Below, in pieces: positions 10,395 to 21,215 of a stretch of 64,000 nt of DNA. The number at the start of each line of letters is the position of its first letter. Positions within the stretch are counted from its first letter, which is position 1. Where the stretch lies: assembly GCA_037127255.1 (NCBI GenBank), contig JBANSL010000013.1, positions 26,321,688 through 26,385,687 of the forward strand. The letters are read 5' to 3'. This DNA comes from Persicaria tinctoria (Eukaryota > Streptophyta > Magnoliopsida > Caryophyllales > Polygonaceae). A program made the position numbers and the translations under genes. The notes below the pieces were generated by a model that was not told the origin of the DNA, did not search any database, and saw nothing but the letters and a program-made list of their open reading frames with translations.

Positions 10395-12495
10395 TCAAGC
10401 TTTGCCCCTGCAGAAAAAGGATATTATTTGTTGTTGTTTATGTATTTGTTGTTGTTTATGTATTTTTCCCTTTTAGAACATTTGAGAATGAAAAAATACA
10501 TAACCAGTCCTAAGCCATTATTACTCAATTCTTTCTAACGCATCTGTTTAAAGCCAAGCAGCAAACACTACTTTAGAATTTAGATGCATAAAAAAACACA
10601 AAAAATGTAAATCTAAACAAGATCTCGTGATTTCCTACCTTAATCCCCTTGACTTTACATGAACCTCAATGATGTCTTCATCCTCCATATCAAGGCTAGC
10701 AGGGGTTGATGAAGGACTAACCTTCTGACCATCAAAAGAAAACGCTAACAATTCCATATCAATCTTCACTTTCTCTGAATACATTTTGAAGAGGCGCTCA
10801 AACTTTTCATCCTAACAGTGACAACAAAATGGGAGCGCTATTAAAGACAGACATGGATGCTTCCATGATGAATATGATGCTAGAAACAGGTAACATTTTA
10901 CATGTGTAGTGTAAACTTTTCATAGCTCCTATTACCAAAAGATGATTGATGCTCTCAAACAAAATTTATAGGTAATAAAGCCCAGTGAATAACCCAAAAT
11001 GGTCTTCTTTTTGCATCCTACAATATCTAACAATAGATTGAGAAAAGCGTAGCATGATAAAATATAAAACTGAAGTAAGAGCAAAATAATCTACCACGAA
11101 TATTCGGAATTGCTTCTGTCCTCCTTTGTCTTGGATAGATATAACTACTTTAGCCCTTTCGGAGGAAGGTTTTGTCTCCGAGGGTTTCTCAACGACTTGT
11201 TCTGAAGATGAATCCAATGATGCCCCAACTCCTACCGGCTCATCTATGGGCCGTAAGATATCCTGAGTGGACTTGGCAAATGATGCCAACTCCTCTTTCC
11301 TTTTTCTACACACCAGAGCAAAAAACAACAGAGAAACTGATGTGGAAAAAATTTACAAGTGAACAAACTTCAGGGCATAAAATTATACAGTAGATAGCAA
11401 CATTGATTTGCAGAGGAAAGTACGATGATGTGACAGGAAACAATTTGAAAATAGTCATCCATTAGACCAACATTCAAAAAAACCCTGAAAAACTTTGATC
11501 TTTTATCATGACTTGAAAATGCAGCCAAGTAGCAATACAAACAAGATGAAAGATGTGATATGAGATTCTACCTTATGAAGTGACCATCTTTCAGCTTGCT
11601 TTCTTAAAATTGATTATTCTCGCAGTTCTCTCATCACTCGACTATATATGAAACCTCCCATTATATTTTTCATCAATTTCCTAGCTACTATCTCTTCCCT
11701 TCTGACTTGCCCGCTATCATTAACTTCAGCATTTCATCACATCTTCCATGACTAGGATAAGTAGTAAACTAAAGAATTGTACTTGAACCAACAAAAAAGT
11801 GTCAAATTCATAATTGGGGGTTATACCTCAATTCCTTGATGAGGGAATCTTCTGAACCACACTTGGGCAGATCTCCTAAAATCATAGGCGGAGGTGACAG
11901 CAGCAACACATCCTCCTCTTCGTCTCCGTCATCACAATCAACCACTTCAACTCCTACCTTGACTTTCCCATTCGCACCCTACAAAACCAAGATAGGACAA
12001 CCTATCAAATAAGCATATAAATGATAAACCCACATAAATTCACAAACCAGTCCATATTAGGGCAGCAAAGCACATAGAGGGAGTATAGCGAGTGTACAGT
12101 TTTACTTTCCCCAGAAACCTTCCTCCTTTTAGGCGTATGAATTGCAGAAGAATCAGAATCATCTGATATAAACGAAATTCACAATGACAAACACTATCAA
12201 ATTTAGCAAAGAGGGAAAAGAAAGATGGGAGCTTTGGAGTCAAGTAGAATAAGATAACGAACCGTCGATGGAGACAAAATCAAGTGGCTGGACGCGCTTG
12301 TAATCGAACAAATCTTCAAATTCATCATCTGAATCGACCTACAAACAGAAAACCGAATCTTTTTTGTTACAATTGAGAAGTTGGGGAAAGGGAATATGAA
12401 ACCCTGGATTACAATTGCAGTGAGAAGGGGAAAGGGGGGTTCACGATAGAAACGGAGGCAAAGATTAGCTGTAAAGAAGGGTCACGACTCACCAT
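10395..12495 (-). CDS. RAD60/NIP45-type SUMO-like domain protein
   Basis: Seven coding exons can be joined by GT-AG introns with matching phases: 12495-12493 (the ATG alone), 12338-12263, 12162-12119, 11978-11827, 11305-11095, 10811-10639 and 10407-10395, giving about 223 residues. The N-terminus is acidic (VDSDDEFEDLFDYKRV), followed by a basic HTPKRRK stretch and a second acidic block (DCDDGDEEED). The C-terminal 80 residues form a SUMO-like fold: KVVISIQDKGGQKQFRI, DEKFERLFKMYSEK, VKIDMELLAFSFDGQKVSP, then STPASLDMEDEDIIEVH. The family (yeast Rad60/Esc2, animal NIP45) acts in SUMO-dependent genome maintenance in the nucleus; that role here is inference. There is no C-terminal diglycine, as expected for a non-conjugated SUMO-like domain. 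The last exon is the least certain: retaining the final intron would stop just after KSRGLR. The 3' UTR probably extends towards 9900. Confidence 0.75.
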
Positions 12496-12700
12496 GGTCT
12501 CGAGCTGGAATCAACGGCGGCAAAGATTGACGCAGAGATGAGAGAGCGGTAAAAGCTGAAGCGTCGCGCCGAAACTTGAAATTGAAAGTTTGGAAACTTG
12601 AATCCCTAATTTGAAGGCTAGCTGCCCCAATCCTGATCCCAATTGAACCACGCAATCTCGAATATATTTGTTTGTTTATAATGGAAAGTGGAAAGTTTTT
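12496..12700 (-). promoter_or_regulatory. 5' UTR and proximal promoter of the SUMO-like gene
   Basis: Transcription must begin upstream of the ATG at 12495, because the start codon is followed directly by a splice donor (ATG then GTGAGT). The 160 bases before it have higher GC than the flanks. An 81-codon ORF overlapping this stretch has no domain and is most likely UTR. I cannot place a TATA box with confidence. Confidence 0.35.
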
Positions 12701-13068
12701 TTTTTCGGAAAGTATATGGATGTACACATGATTATATTATAGCCGAACAAGGCTGATGGTTGGTCATATTAAGCTCGTTTAAAAACGAGTCGAGCTCAAG
12801 CCGAGCCTATATTTGGGTTCGAACTTAAAAATGTGTCCATACTCGGTTTGTTTAGGAAATGAACGAGCTCGAACCGAGCTTTTTTCGAGCATTAAGCAAC
12901 CATATTTGCTAAAATATAGTAAGTTAAAGAAAATTTTAGAAATTTCATGAAATTCGAAGTATTCAAGATTAAAGCGAGCGCCCCAAACTTTGAGTCGAGC
13001 TTAAAAATGTGCTCATACTATTCTTGTTTAAAAAATGAACGATCTCGAGTTGAGCTTTTATCGAGTCG

Positions 13069-13316
13069 TTCTGTAAATTAGAGTGCTATGCAGCCACCAT
13101 TGTGGGTGGAGTGCTTTTTGTATTTCATTAATTCCAAACCTGATTCACATGAAGTATATATATACAATGTAAAGGCTTTATGCCAGATTCCTAGAAGCTT
13201 CATATGTGCTACCAGACAAATGACGTTGTGAGGAATTGTTCTAGGTTTCAGAGTTGGGCTCGACATTACTGGGCTTTCCATTGGGCTGAGGCAACTTGGA
13301 GGCCAATTGTCTACTA
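13069..13316 (-). repeat. copia 3' LTR
   Basis: It is the partner of 20968-21215, preceded on the minus strand by a short purine-rich CCAGGGAA. The last 25 codons of the 324-codon ORF (13241-14215) run into it. Confidence 0.9.
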
Positions 13317-14235
13317 TTCCCTGGCGATCCAAACGGTTGTATGTAGAGTTGGGAACGGATGCGTTGAAAGGAAGTCGAAGGCAGAGCCTTGGTTAGAAGG
13401 TCGGCAATTTGGTCCTTGGCAGAGATGAATGCGACCTTGAGAGACCGATTCACCACACGTTCACGAACAAACTGATAATCCATTGAAAGATGCTTGATTA
13501 GGTGATGAAGGACTGGATTAGCCGCAAGATACGTTGCTCCAAGATTGTCACACCATAAAGCAGGGGGTTGATCAAGTCTGATTCCTATTGATGCAAAAAC
13601 TGATTGAAGCCATATCAGTTCACAGGTCGCTAGTGCCAGAGCACGATATTCAGCCTCTATGGACGAGCGAGAAACAGTTGGTTGCTTCTTGGAACTCCAA
13701 GAAATAAGATTTGGCCCATGATATATGCAGTAAGCACTTACCGATCGCCGGTCAGAGTGATCACTGCCCCAATCAGCATCTGAAAACGCAGACAGAGTGT
13801 GGTTCCGAGTGGATGATATATGAAAGGTGTGAGAAGCGGTAGCACTGAGGTATCGAAGGAGTCGCTTGACAGCCTTCCAATGAATCTGCTGGGGTTGATG
13901 CATGAATTGTGACAATTTGTTGACAGCAAAGGCTATGTCCGGCCTAGTAAAGGCCAGGTATTGAAGCGAGCCCACCGTGCTTCGATACAAGGTAGCATCA
14001 TCTACAGGAGGGGACTTCTCCAAAGGATCGAATGATGTAGCAAACGGAGTAGATGCAGGCTTACAATCTACCATGCCAGTCTTGTGAAGGATCTCAGAGA
14101 TGTGCTTCGATTGGCACAAGTGAAAACCAGTGGAGTCCCTGCTGATTTGAATACCAAGAAAAAAGGCAGTCGGGCCAAGATCACGAACAGGAAAGCTCTT
14201 TGAGATTGTAGACACAAAAGAAGCACAAATAGATG
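13317..14235 (-). pseudogene. copia gag-pol, 3' part (RT end and RNase H)
   Basis: This continues the same reading frame beyond the nested element: FPVRDLGPTAFFLGIQI (RT connection), STVGSLQYLAFTRPDIAFAV, then RNase H with FSDADWGSD, SRSSIEAEYRALA, LWCDNLGATYLA and the C-terminal HLSMDYQFVRE and KDQIADLLTK. No stop interrupts this section. It cannot be translated with the upstream part because 3.4 kb of foreign LTR element lies between them. Confidence 0.9.
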
Positions 14236-14742
14236 TGACGAAGCCCGATTTTCAGAATCCCGTGTCGGCGGGTTCCGGGATCAAGTTGGACGCGGGCGAG
14301 CTCAGACGATCGGGCTTACCTGAGACGCGCGACGGGGTTGCCGTCGGCGTACCCAAACCTGTGCCGATCCGAGCTCAAGCCATACGCGGACCACCGTCCT
14401 TCCAGGGCTCCATCAAATGTCGGCTCTCGCTGATCGAGATGAGTCCCGCTCGGGAAGGCTCTTCGAGCCATCAAAAACCGACCTCGAGTCCCAAGGTCTT
14501 GACCCATATTTATAGGCCAACCCAATGTGCCCTTATTGACAAGTGTCCTGAGGTGGGTGACAAATGTCACTTTGCTTAGGGCAAGTGTCCCATAGGTGTC
14601 ACTTGATGGGCATGTGAATAAATAATAGGTTTATGTGGTGATGGTGGGAAAATCCACTACTTAATTGATACGAGTTAATTTATATAGCGGGAACCCGTTT
14701 ATGCATATGATTAAATATTATTTATAATTTGATGTTTTGTCA
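14236..14742 (-). repeat. 3' LTR of the nested element
   Basis: Same length as its partner, and it directly adjoins the minisatellite-bearing interior. The minus-strand sequence before it (GTCCGAGGAGCTG) is a weak purine-rich tract. Confidence 0.85.
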
Positions 14743-14949
14743 CAGCTCCTCGGACCTTAGTTAAGATGAGTCTTAGCTAGGGTTCGATTCAAACGAGACA
14801 ACATATGCATTTTTACTTTGTCTTCCATATATCAGACTTTTGGTGTAATGTTTTAAGTAAGTTTGTTTGGTCTGGGTTGTACCCAACTTATTAGTGGGTT
14901 GCCTATGTATCTCTTGGGAAGAGAATCAAGCCTTTCGTAGTTCAATTAG

Positions 14950-15800
14950 GAAGCCCTCCGCGGATGAGAGCTCCGTCGTTGAGGGACTTTAATTTATACT
15001 CATTTAGAGTTTATCTCCGCGGGCTTACCAGCCACGAGCAGGAGGCCCTCCGCGAGCGATAGCTCCAGCGTCGAGGGACTTGGTTTATACTCGTTAAGAG
15101 TTTATCTCCGCGAGCATACCAGCTACGAGCAGGAGGCCCTCCGCGAGCGATAGCTCCAGCGTCGAGGGACTTGGTTTATACTCGTTAAGAGTTTATCTCC
15201 GCGAGCATACGAGCTACGATCGGAGACCCTCCGCGAGCGATAGCTCCAGCGTCGAGGGACTTAGTTTATACTCGTTAAGAGTTTATCTTTGCGAGCATAC
15301 GAGCTACGATCGGAGGCCCTTCGTGAGCGATAGCTCCAGCGTCGAGGGACTTAGTTTATACTCGTTAAGAGTTTATCTCCGCAAGCATACGAGCTACGAT
15401 CGGAGGCCCTTCGTGAGCGATAGCTCCAACGTCGAGGGACTTAGTTTATACTCTTTAAGAGTTTATCTCCGCAAGCATACGAGCTACGATCGGAGGCCCT
15501 TCGTGAGCGATAGCTCCAGCGTCGAGGGGCTTAGTTTATACTCGTTAAGAGTTTATCTCCGCGAGCATACGAGCTACGATCGGAGGCCCTCCGCGAGCGA
15601 TAGCTCCAACGTCGAGGGGCTTAGTTTATACTCGTTAAGAGTTTGTCTCCGCGAGCATACGAGCTACGATCGGAGGCCCTCTGTGAGCATAGCTCAAGCG
15701 TCGAGGGGCTTAGTTTATACTCGTTAAGAGTTTATCTCCGCGAGCATATGAGCTACGATTGGAGGCCCTCTGTGAGCATAGCTCAAGCATTTGAGGGATT
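14950..15800. repeat. tandem array, 90-bp unit, about 10 copies
   Basis: The phrase TAGCTCCAGCGTCGAGG recurs at 15060, 15151, 15241, 15331, 15421, 15511 and 15601, a spacing of 90-91 bases, and then in diverged form (TAGCTCAAGC) at 15690 and 15779 with an 89-base spacing. The first unit, near 14950, is also diverged. Because 90 is divisible by three, an open frame (15323-15727) runs through the middle copies, but I regard it as incidental. Confidence 0.9.
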
Positions 15801-15812
15801 TAATTAAATCTT

Positions 15813-16575
15813 CGATCCGGGAGGCAAGCTCTACGACCGGATGCCCGACGCGGAGCAAGATCACGCGTAATGGGACTTAATAAAATATTCGATCCGGGAG
15901 GCAAGCTCTACGACCGGATGCCCAACGCGGAGCAAGATCACGCGTAATGGGACTTAATAAAATATTCGATCCGGGAGGCAAGCTCTACGAGCGGATGCCC
16001 GACGCGGAGCCAAGCTCTAGCGTCCTAGGACTTAATATAAAATATCATCTCCGAGAATGCAGATTCGATCGGAGGCCCGACGCGGAGCCAAGCTCCAGCG
16101 TCCTAGGACTTAATATAAAATATCATCTCCGAGAATGCAGATTCGATCGGAGGCCCGACGCGGAGCCAAGCTCCAGTGTCCTAGGACTTAATATAAAATA
16201 TCATCTCCGAGAATGCAGATTCGATCGGAGGCCCGACGCGGAGCCAAGCTCCAGTGTCCTAGGACTTAATATAAAATATCATCTCCGAGAATGCAGATTC
16301 GATCGGAGGCCCGACGCGGAGCCAAGCTCCAGCGTCCTAGGACTTAATATAAAATATCATCTCCGAGAATGCAGATTCGATCGGAGGCCCGACGCGGAGC
16401 CAAGCTCCAGCGTCCTAGGACTTAATATAAAATATCATCTCCGAGAACGCAGATTCGATCGGAGGCCCGACGCGGAGCCAAGCTCCAACGTCCTAGGACT
16501 TAATATAAAATATCATCTCCGAGAATGCAGATTCGATCGGAGGCCCGACGCGGAGCCAAGCTCCATCATCCTAGG
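15813..16575. repeat. tandem array, 77-78-bp unit, about 10 copies
   Basis: Units of 77 bases starting CGATCCGGGAGGCAAGCTCT are followed by at least seven 78-base units with GACGCGGAGCCAAGCTC (spacing 78 at 16081, 16159, 16237, 16315 and onward). The two unit types share GACGCGGAG and GGACTTAATA and are clearly related. The 78-base spacing keeps a 256-codon frame open (15947-16717). Confidence 0.9.
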
Positions 16576-17091
16576 GACTTATAAAGTATATATAAGTTGT
16601 CCGCGTATATATGACAGTAACGAGCTGGGCCACAGAAAACCTATAAAAACCCATGTCGATTGCCCTTGTCGCATAGACCAAAATGCATATATACCCATCA
16701 CACTTGTATTTTTCTAAATCACTAATTATGATTAACATTTGTATGTTTGACCATATAAGGTCGCATCTACCTGTTGTCCATCAATGTTATACATACAGTC
16801 CTAATTGGAAACTTACTCTGATGAGCGTATTAGGTGATGCACACGTTTGAAAGAATAGCTCCAACACAGTACCAATTAAATTCAATTAAACTTTAATACA
16901 GACGCATATATAAGTCGAGGAATAAATCAAATATGCAGCCCCAGGTAAATGAGCAACTTATATATACTTTTAAACAACTAAGCTGCATACTCTTAATTCA
17001 AACAAACGAGCAGCTTATGTACGATTGAACCCCGTCAAGATAAATCAGGTGGATAGTTTACCTCGACATATCACCTCTTAGGGTGAGTGGG

Positions 17092-17110
17092 TCCCCACAG
17101 ACGGCGCCAA
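17092..17110 (-). other. primer-binding region of the nested element
   Basis: TTGGCGCCGTCTGTGGGGA follows the 5' LTR on the minus strand. TGGCGCCG-type sites complementary to a tRNA 3' end are typical of plant Ty3 elements. The exact tRNA was not determined. Confidence 0.6.
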
Positions 17111-17617
17111 TGACGAAGCCCGATTTTCAGAATCCCGTGTTGGCGGGTTCCGGGATCAAGTTGGACGCGGGCGAGCTCAGACGATCGGGCTTACCTGAGA
17201 CGCGCGACGGGGTTGCCGTCGGCATACCCAAACCTGTGCCGATCCGAGTTCAAGCCATACGCGGACCATCGTCCTTCCAAGGCTCCATCAAATGTCGGCT
17301 CTCCCTGTTCGAGATGAGTCCCGCACGGGAAGGCTCTTTGAGCCATCAAAAACCGACCTCGAGTCCCGAGGTCTTGACCCATATTTATAGGCCAACCCAA
17401 TGTGCCCTTATTGACAAGTGTCCCGAGGTGGGTGACAAATTTCACTTTGCTTAGGGTAAGTGTCCCATAGGTGTCACTTGATGGGCATGTGAATAAATAA
17501 TAGGTTTAAGTGGTGATGGTGGGAAAATCCACTACTTAACTGATACGGGTTAATTTATATAGCGGGAACCCGTTTATGCATATGATTAAATATTATTTAT
17601 AATTTGATGTTTCGTCA
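17111..17617 (-). repeat. 5' LTR of the nested element
   Basis: It adjoins the primer-binding region. It differs from the other LTR at roughly 17 of 507 positions by eye, mostly C/T or G/A changes. Confidence 0.85.
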
Positions 17618-17622
17618 AGATG

Positions 17623-20600
17623 GGTTAGACGAAATAACCAAAAGGTCATCGACGTAGACCAAGATGAAGATACAGTCGGCTCCCTAGCGATATGAGAAAA
17701 GTGAAGAAGCCGCAGGAGATGGAGAGAAACCAATTGAAATTAGATGATCATTGAGTTTGGTGAACCAAGCCCGAGGGGCTTGTTTAAGGCCGTAAAGAGA
17801 TTTATTGAGTTTGCAAATGTAATTGGGAAAAGAAGGGTTAACAAAACCTGGTGGTTGATAGACGTAAACATCCTCCGAGAGGGAGCCATGAAGAAAAGCG
17901 TTTTGTATGTCCAATTGTCTCGTCGACCAGTTGTACATTGCAGCCATAGACAGGAGAAGGCGGATTGTATAGGGCTTAGCAACTGGGCTGAAGGTCTCAG
18001 TGTAATCAAGTCCTTAAAGCTGGTGAAAACCTTTGGCGACGAGCCGAGCCTTACGCCGTTCAATAGAGCCATCACTGCGTCTCTTAGTTTTGAATACCCA
18101 TTTGACGCCGAGAACATCGGTGTTGGGTGTAGGAGGAACGAGGGACCAAGTCTTAGTGTCAAGCAAAGCCTGAAATTCGTTCTCCATTGCTCGGCGCCAT
18201 TCCTGAAATTTCGAGGCCTTCGTAAAACAGGACGGTTCTTCTGGAATCGTGGTGGTGAGATGACAGTGTGGCCAGGGGATAGTACCATCAGTTCTTATGA
18301 GAGGCCGAGAGGTGTAGGTCTTAGATCGGGTGAGCATCGGGTGGGAGGGAGGAGGTGGTTGGGTGGATGAAGGAGCCGGAGGTGCTATTGGAGATGTGAG
18401 ATTGGAATCTGGCAATGGAGCAGGGTTCTCATCCGGCGTAGAAGGAGAGGAATTGGAGGGATGTGGGTTTATATTAAAACAGGGTAATGAATTGAAAATG
18501 GGAAGTTGGGCTTGGGCTTGTGAAAAATGGGCTGAATTTTATGTAGGGCCAAGTTGTGGAATCTGAAATGGGAAGACAGATTCATGGAACAAGACATCTC
18601 TCGAGATGTACATGCGTTTGTGCACCCAATCATAGCAATAGTACCCGGTTGTGTTAGGACAATATCTTAAAAATATAGTAGGGGTGAAGCGGAAGGCAAG
18701 TTTGTGTCAGTTATAAGGTCGAAGATTCAGAAAGCAAAGGCATCCGAAAACCTTGACACTTTTGTAATTGGGAGGCTTGTGAAACAGGATATCAAATGGG
18801 GATTTGTTGTCAAGGATTGGACTCGGCAATCTGTTTTGAAGGTATGATGCGGTTTGAAAAGCAAAGTCCCAATATAAAAGGGGGAGAGAGGCTTGTTTGA
18901 GGAGGGTAAGACCCATGTCAACTAGACGTCGGTGTCTTGATTCAACCGAGCCATTTTGTTGATGTGAATATGGACAAATAAGCCGATGAGTGACACCCAT
19001 TTTTTGGAGGAGAGGTGTAAGAGGTTTAAACTCGGTTCCATTATCTGTTTGAATTGAGATGACCTTTGTATTAAAAAAAGTGGTGACTAAGTTGAGAAAG
19101 TTTGTAAAAACATGGGTAACATGAGATTTCGATTGAATTGGAAAAAGCCATATGAATTTAGAGTAATCATCAACAATTGAGAGGAAAATTTTATTTGCAT
19201 TGATTGAAGAGGGTTGGGTTGGACCCCAAACATCAAGAAACAAGAGTTCAAGAACTTTAGTGGAACGAGTCATACTAGATGGGTGTGGTAAGGCATGGGC
19301 TTTGGCCCATGAACAGAAGACACAAAAGGGGTAACTTGGGCTAGCACAACCGGGAACTTGGAGGCCCAACGTGACAAGCCTGGTTATTCTTTCAGCAGGG
19401 TGACCTAAACGCATGTGCCAAAGGAGGAATGAGGATGACGGTGTAGTGGTGGCGGCATTGAGTTCTGGTGGTGGCGAGGATGCTGATGGATGCGCGATCG
19501 AGACAGGCAGGACATACAATCCGTTTTCAGCGGCTCCCCGGAGCAGAGGTGTTCCCGTCTTGGAATCCTTCACCATGAAAAAAGAGGAATGAAACTCAAA
19601 GAAAACATCGTTATCTCGACAGAATTTATTTACAGAGATTAAATTATTTGATAGAGACGGAGAGTGCAGTAATTGAGAAAGAAGGAAAGTGAGAGATAAG
19701 GAGGAGAAATATGTGGAACCGTGATTGCGGATAGGGACGGAAGAGCCATCACCGAGGGAGACCGAATCAGTGCCTTCATATGGATAACGATCGAATCGCA
19801 AATTGGCTAGATCAGGGGTGTAATGGTGCGTTGCAGCCGTGTTTGGGTACCAGTTGGTGCTTGTGGAGTGGGCTTGAAACGACCTTGGTGGTGGAGGTTG
19901 GAAGGAGTGGTCAAAACGACTCCAACACCTGGCTGCGACGTGCCCTTTCTTGTCACAAAGTTGACAAGTTTGTCTAGTGTCAAGTGCGCCTATAAAGGTG
20001 TTGTTGTTGCTGGTGCGCCCACCTCGAGAAGACGATCGACCTCCTCGACCATCTCGGCCACCTCCTCTGCCGGAGGACTGATCTCCACGACCCCTTCCTC
20101 TCCATCTGGTAGTGGTGAAATGAAGTTCCGGGGTCTGATCGGAAGAAGATGAACTGGTTCCATCAGGAAGAACAGGAGCGTTGGAGCACTTGATGCGACC
20201 CTCTTGAAGCAGAAGATAGGTGAGGATCTCATGAGGAGGGAGAAGTTGAGGTTGAGTGGTTAACGTGGTCACCATTGCGTCATAATCAGAGCCCAAACCT
20301 GCAAGGAGGTAGGCTATAAACTCATCGTTGCCGATTGTCTGTCCTGCTGCTTAAATGAGATGCACAAGGGCGCTTGCCCGATTGAAATAATCTGTGGAAG
20401 ATTCATCTCCTCCTTTCTTGAGCCCTGCAAGTTGGAGACGGGTTTGAACCACCTGAGCACTTGAACGAGAGGCATATAGATGATGTAACCGGTCCCAAAC
20501 TTGCTTTGCTGTCTCACAATCTAGGATGTTGGTCATGAGGGGTTCGGTGAGGGAGGCGGACAGAATCGCGACCACCATTTGGTCCTTGGCGTCCCAATCG

Positions 20601-20848
20601 GCAATGGTGGTGGTGTTGTCAGCCGTGGGCAAGGGACGAGGGCAAAAGCCATCAACAAAGTCAATAAGACGTTGTGAGCGCAGATATGGCGTGATTTGTT
20701 TCAGCCAAGTTGGAAAATTTGTGTGAGAGAGTTTGATAGTATTGAGGGTGTTGAAGTTTGGCACTGGTGGATTTGATGTGGAGACAGTAACTTGAGACAT
20801 TTGAGATTGAATTTGAGCTATGGCGTTGACCAGATTTTGCGCCTCCAT
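17623..20848 (-). pseudogene. copia gag-pol, 5' part (gag, protease, integrase, start of RT)
   Basis: From the ATG at 20848: gag (MEAQNLVNAIAQIQ ... FPTWLKQITPYL) and a CCHC knuckle CQLCDKKGHVAARC. The protease site is degraded: it reads YPNTAATHH where active copies have D-S/T-G, so the catalytic Asp is lost. A GAG-pre-integrase LWHMRLGHP and an integrase core with DVWGP, TDNGTEF and the ESRHRR glutamate follow, then RT (WVFKTKRRSDG, DIQNAFLHG, LYGLKQAPRAW) up to YVDDLLV at about 17650. In-frame stops lie at 20351-20353, 18707-18709, 18539-18541, 18014-18016 and 17681-17683. The nested LTR element interrupts it a few codons after YVDD. Confidence 0.9.
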
Positions 20849-20955
20849 GAGGGAGATGAAAGCTGGGTTTTTTTTTGTGGGTAGAGGAAAGAGAGAATAG
20901 AAAAGAAAAAAAAATTAGGGTTTTAGGATCGATTGCAATGTTGGTTGCTCAAATC

Positions 20956-20967
20956 GCTCTGATGCCA
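20956..20967 (-). other. primer-binding site of the copia element
   Basis: TGGCATCAGAGC lies immediately after the 5' LTR on the minus strand. It differs by one base from TGGTATCAGAGC, the usual initiator-Met tRNA complementary site of plant copia elements. Its position independently confirms the LTR boundary. Confidence 0.85.
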
Positions 20968-21215
20968 TTCTGTAAATTAGAGTGCTCTGCAACTACCATT
21001 GTGGGTGGAGTGCTTTTTGTATTTCATTAATTCCAAACCTGATTCACAGGAAGTATATATATACAATGTAAAGGCTTTATGCAAGATTCCTAGAAGCTTC
21101 ATATGTGCTACCAGACAAATGACGTTGTGAGGAATTGTTCTAGGTTTCAGAGTTGGGCTCGACATTACTGGGCTTTCCATTGGGCTGAGGCAACTTGGAG
21201 GCCAATTGTCTACTA
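20968..21215 (-). repeat. copia 5' LTR
   Basis: This LTR adjoins the primer-binding site, so it is the 5' LTR on the minus strand. A TATATATA motif lies at about 21053-21062. Five differences from the 3' LTR (about 98% identity by eye). Confidence 0.9.

Larger units (their letters stand above)
14236..17617 (-). mobile_element. non-autonomous LTR retrotransposon (LARD-like) nested in the copia RT gene
   Basis: Two 507-bp LTRs (14236-14742 and 17111-17617) start TGACGAAGC and end CGTCA or TGTCA, with a perfect 5-bp TSD AGATG (14231-14235 and 17618-17622). The interior (2.37 kb) has no gag or pol; it consists of two tandem-repeat arrays and spacers. The primer-binding region and a TATA box (CCTATAAATATGGG on the minus strand, at about 14509 and 17391) put it on the minus strand. 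Tandem repeats in the 3' untranslated part are a known habit of plant Tat/Ogre-type Ty3 elements, so this may be a deletion derivative of one; that is inference. Confidence 0.85.
13069..21215 (-). mobile_element. Ty1/copia LTR retrotransposon with non-canonical LTR ends, inactivated
   Basis: Two 248-bp LTRs (13069-13316 and 20968-21215) differ at about five positions. A perfect 5-bp TSD, AGTCG, lies at 13064-13068 and 21216-21220. On the minus strand the order is 5' LTR, primer-binding site, gag, zinc knuckle, protease, integrase, RT, RNase H, 3' LTR, the copia order. After subtracting the nested insertion (14236-17622) gag-pol stays in one frame, with five in-frame stop codons and no net indel. 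The LTRs begin TAGTAGAC and end ACAGAA instead of TG...CA. The element is dead because of the stops, a protease active-site change and the nested element. Confidence 0.9.

Noticed and set aside
14950..16575. CRISPR-like array
   Set aside because: Units are fully repetitive with no unique spacers, periods are 78-90 bp, and the array lies between LTRs in a plant genome.
15323..16717. Two repeat-containing plus-strand ORFs (134 and 256 codons) as repeat-protein genes
   Set aside because: They are translations of the minisatellites, antisense to the element, without start context, splice evidence or a recognised repeat fold.
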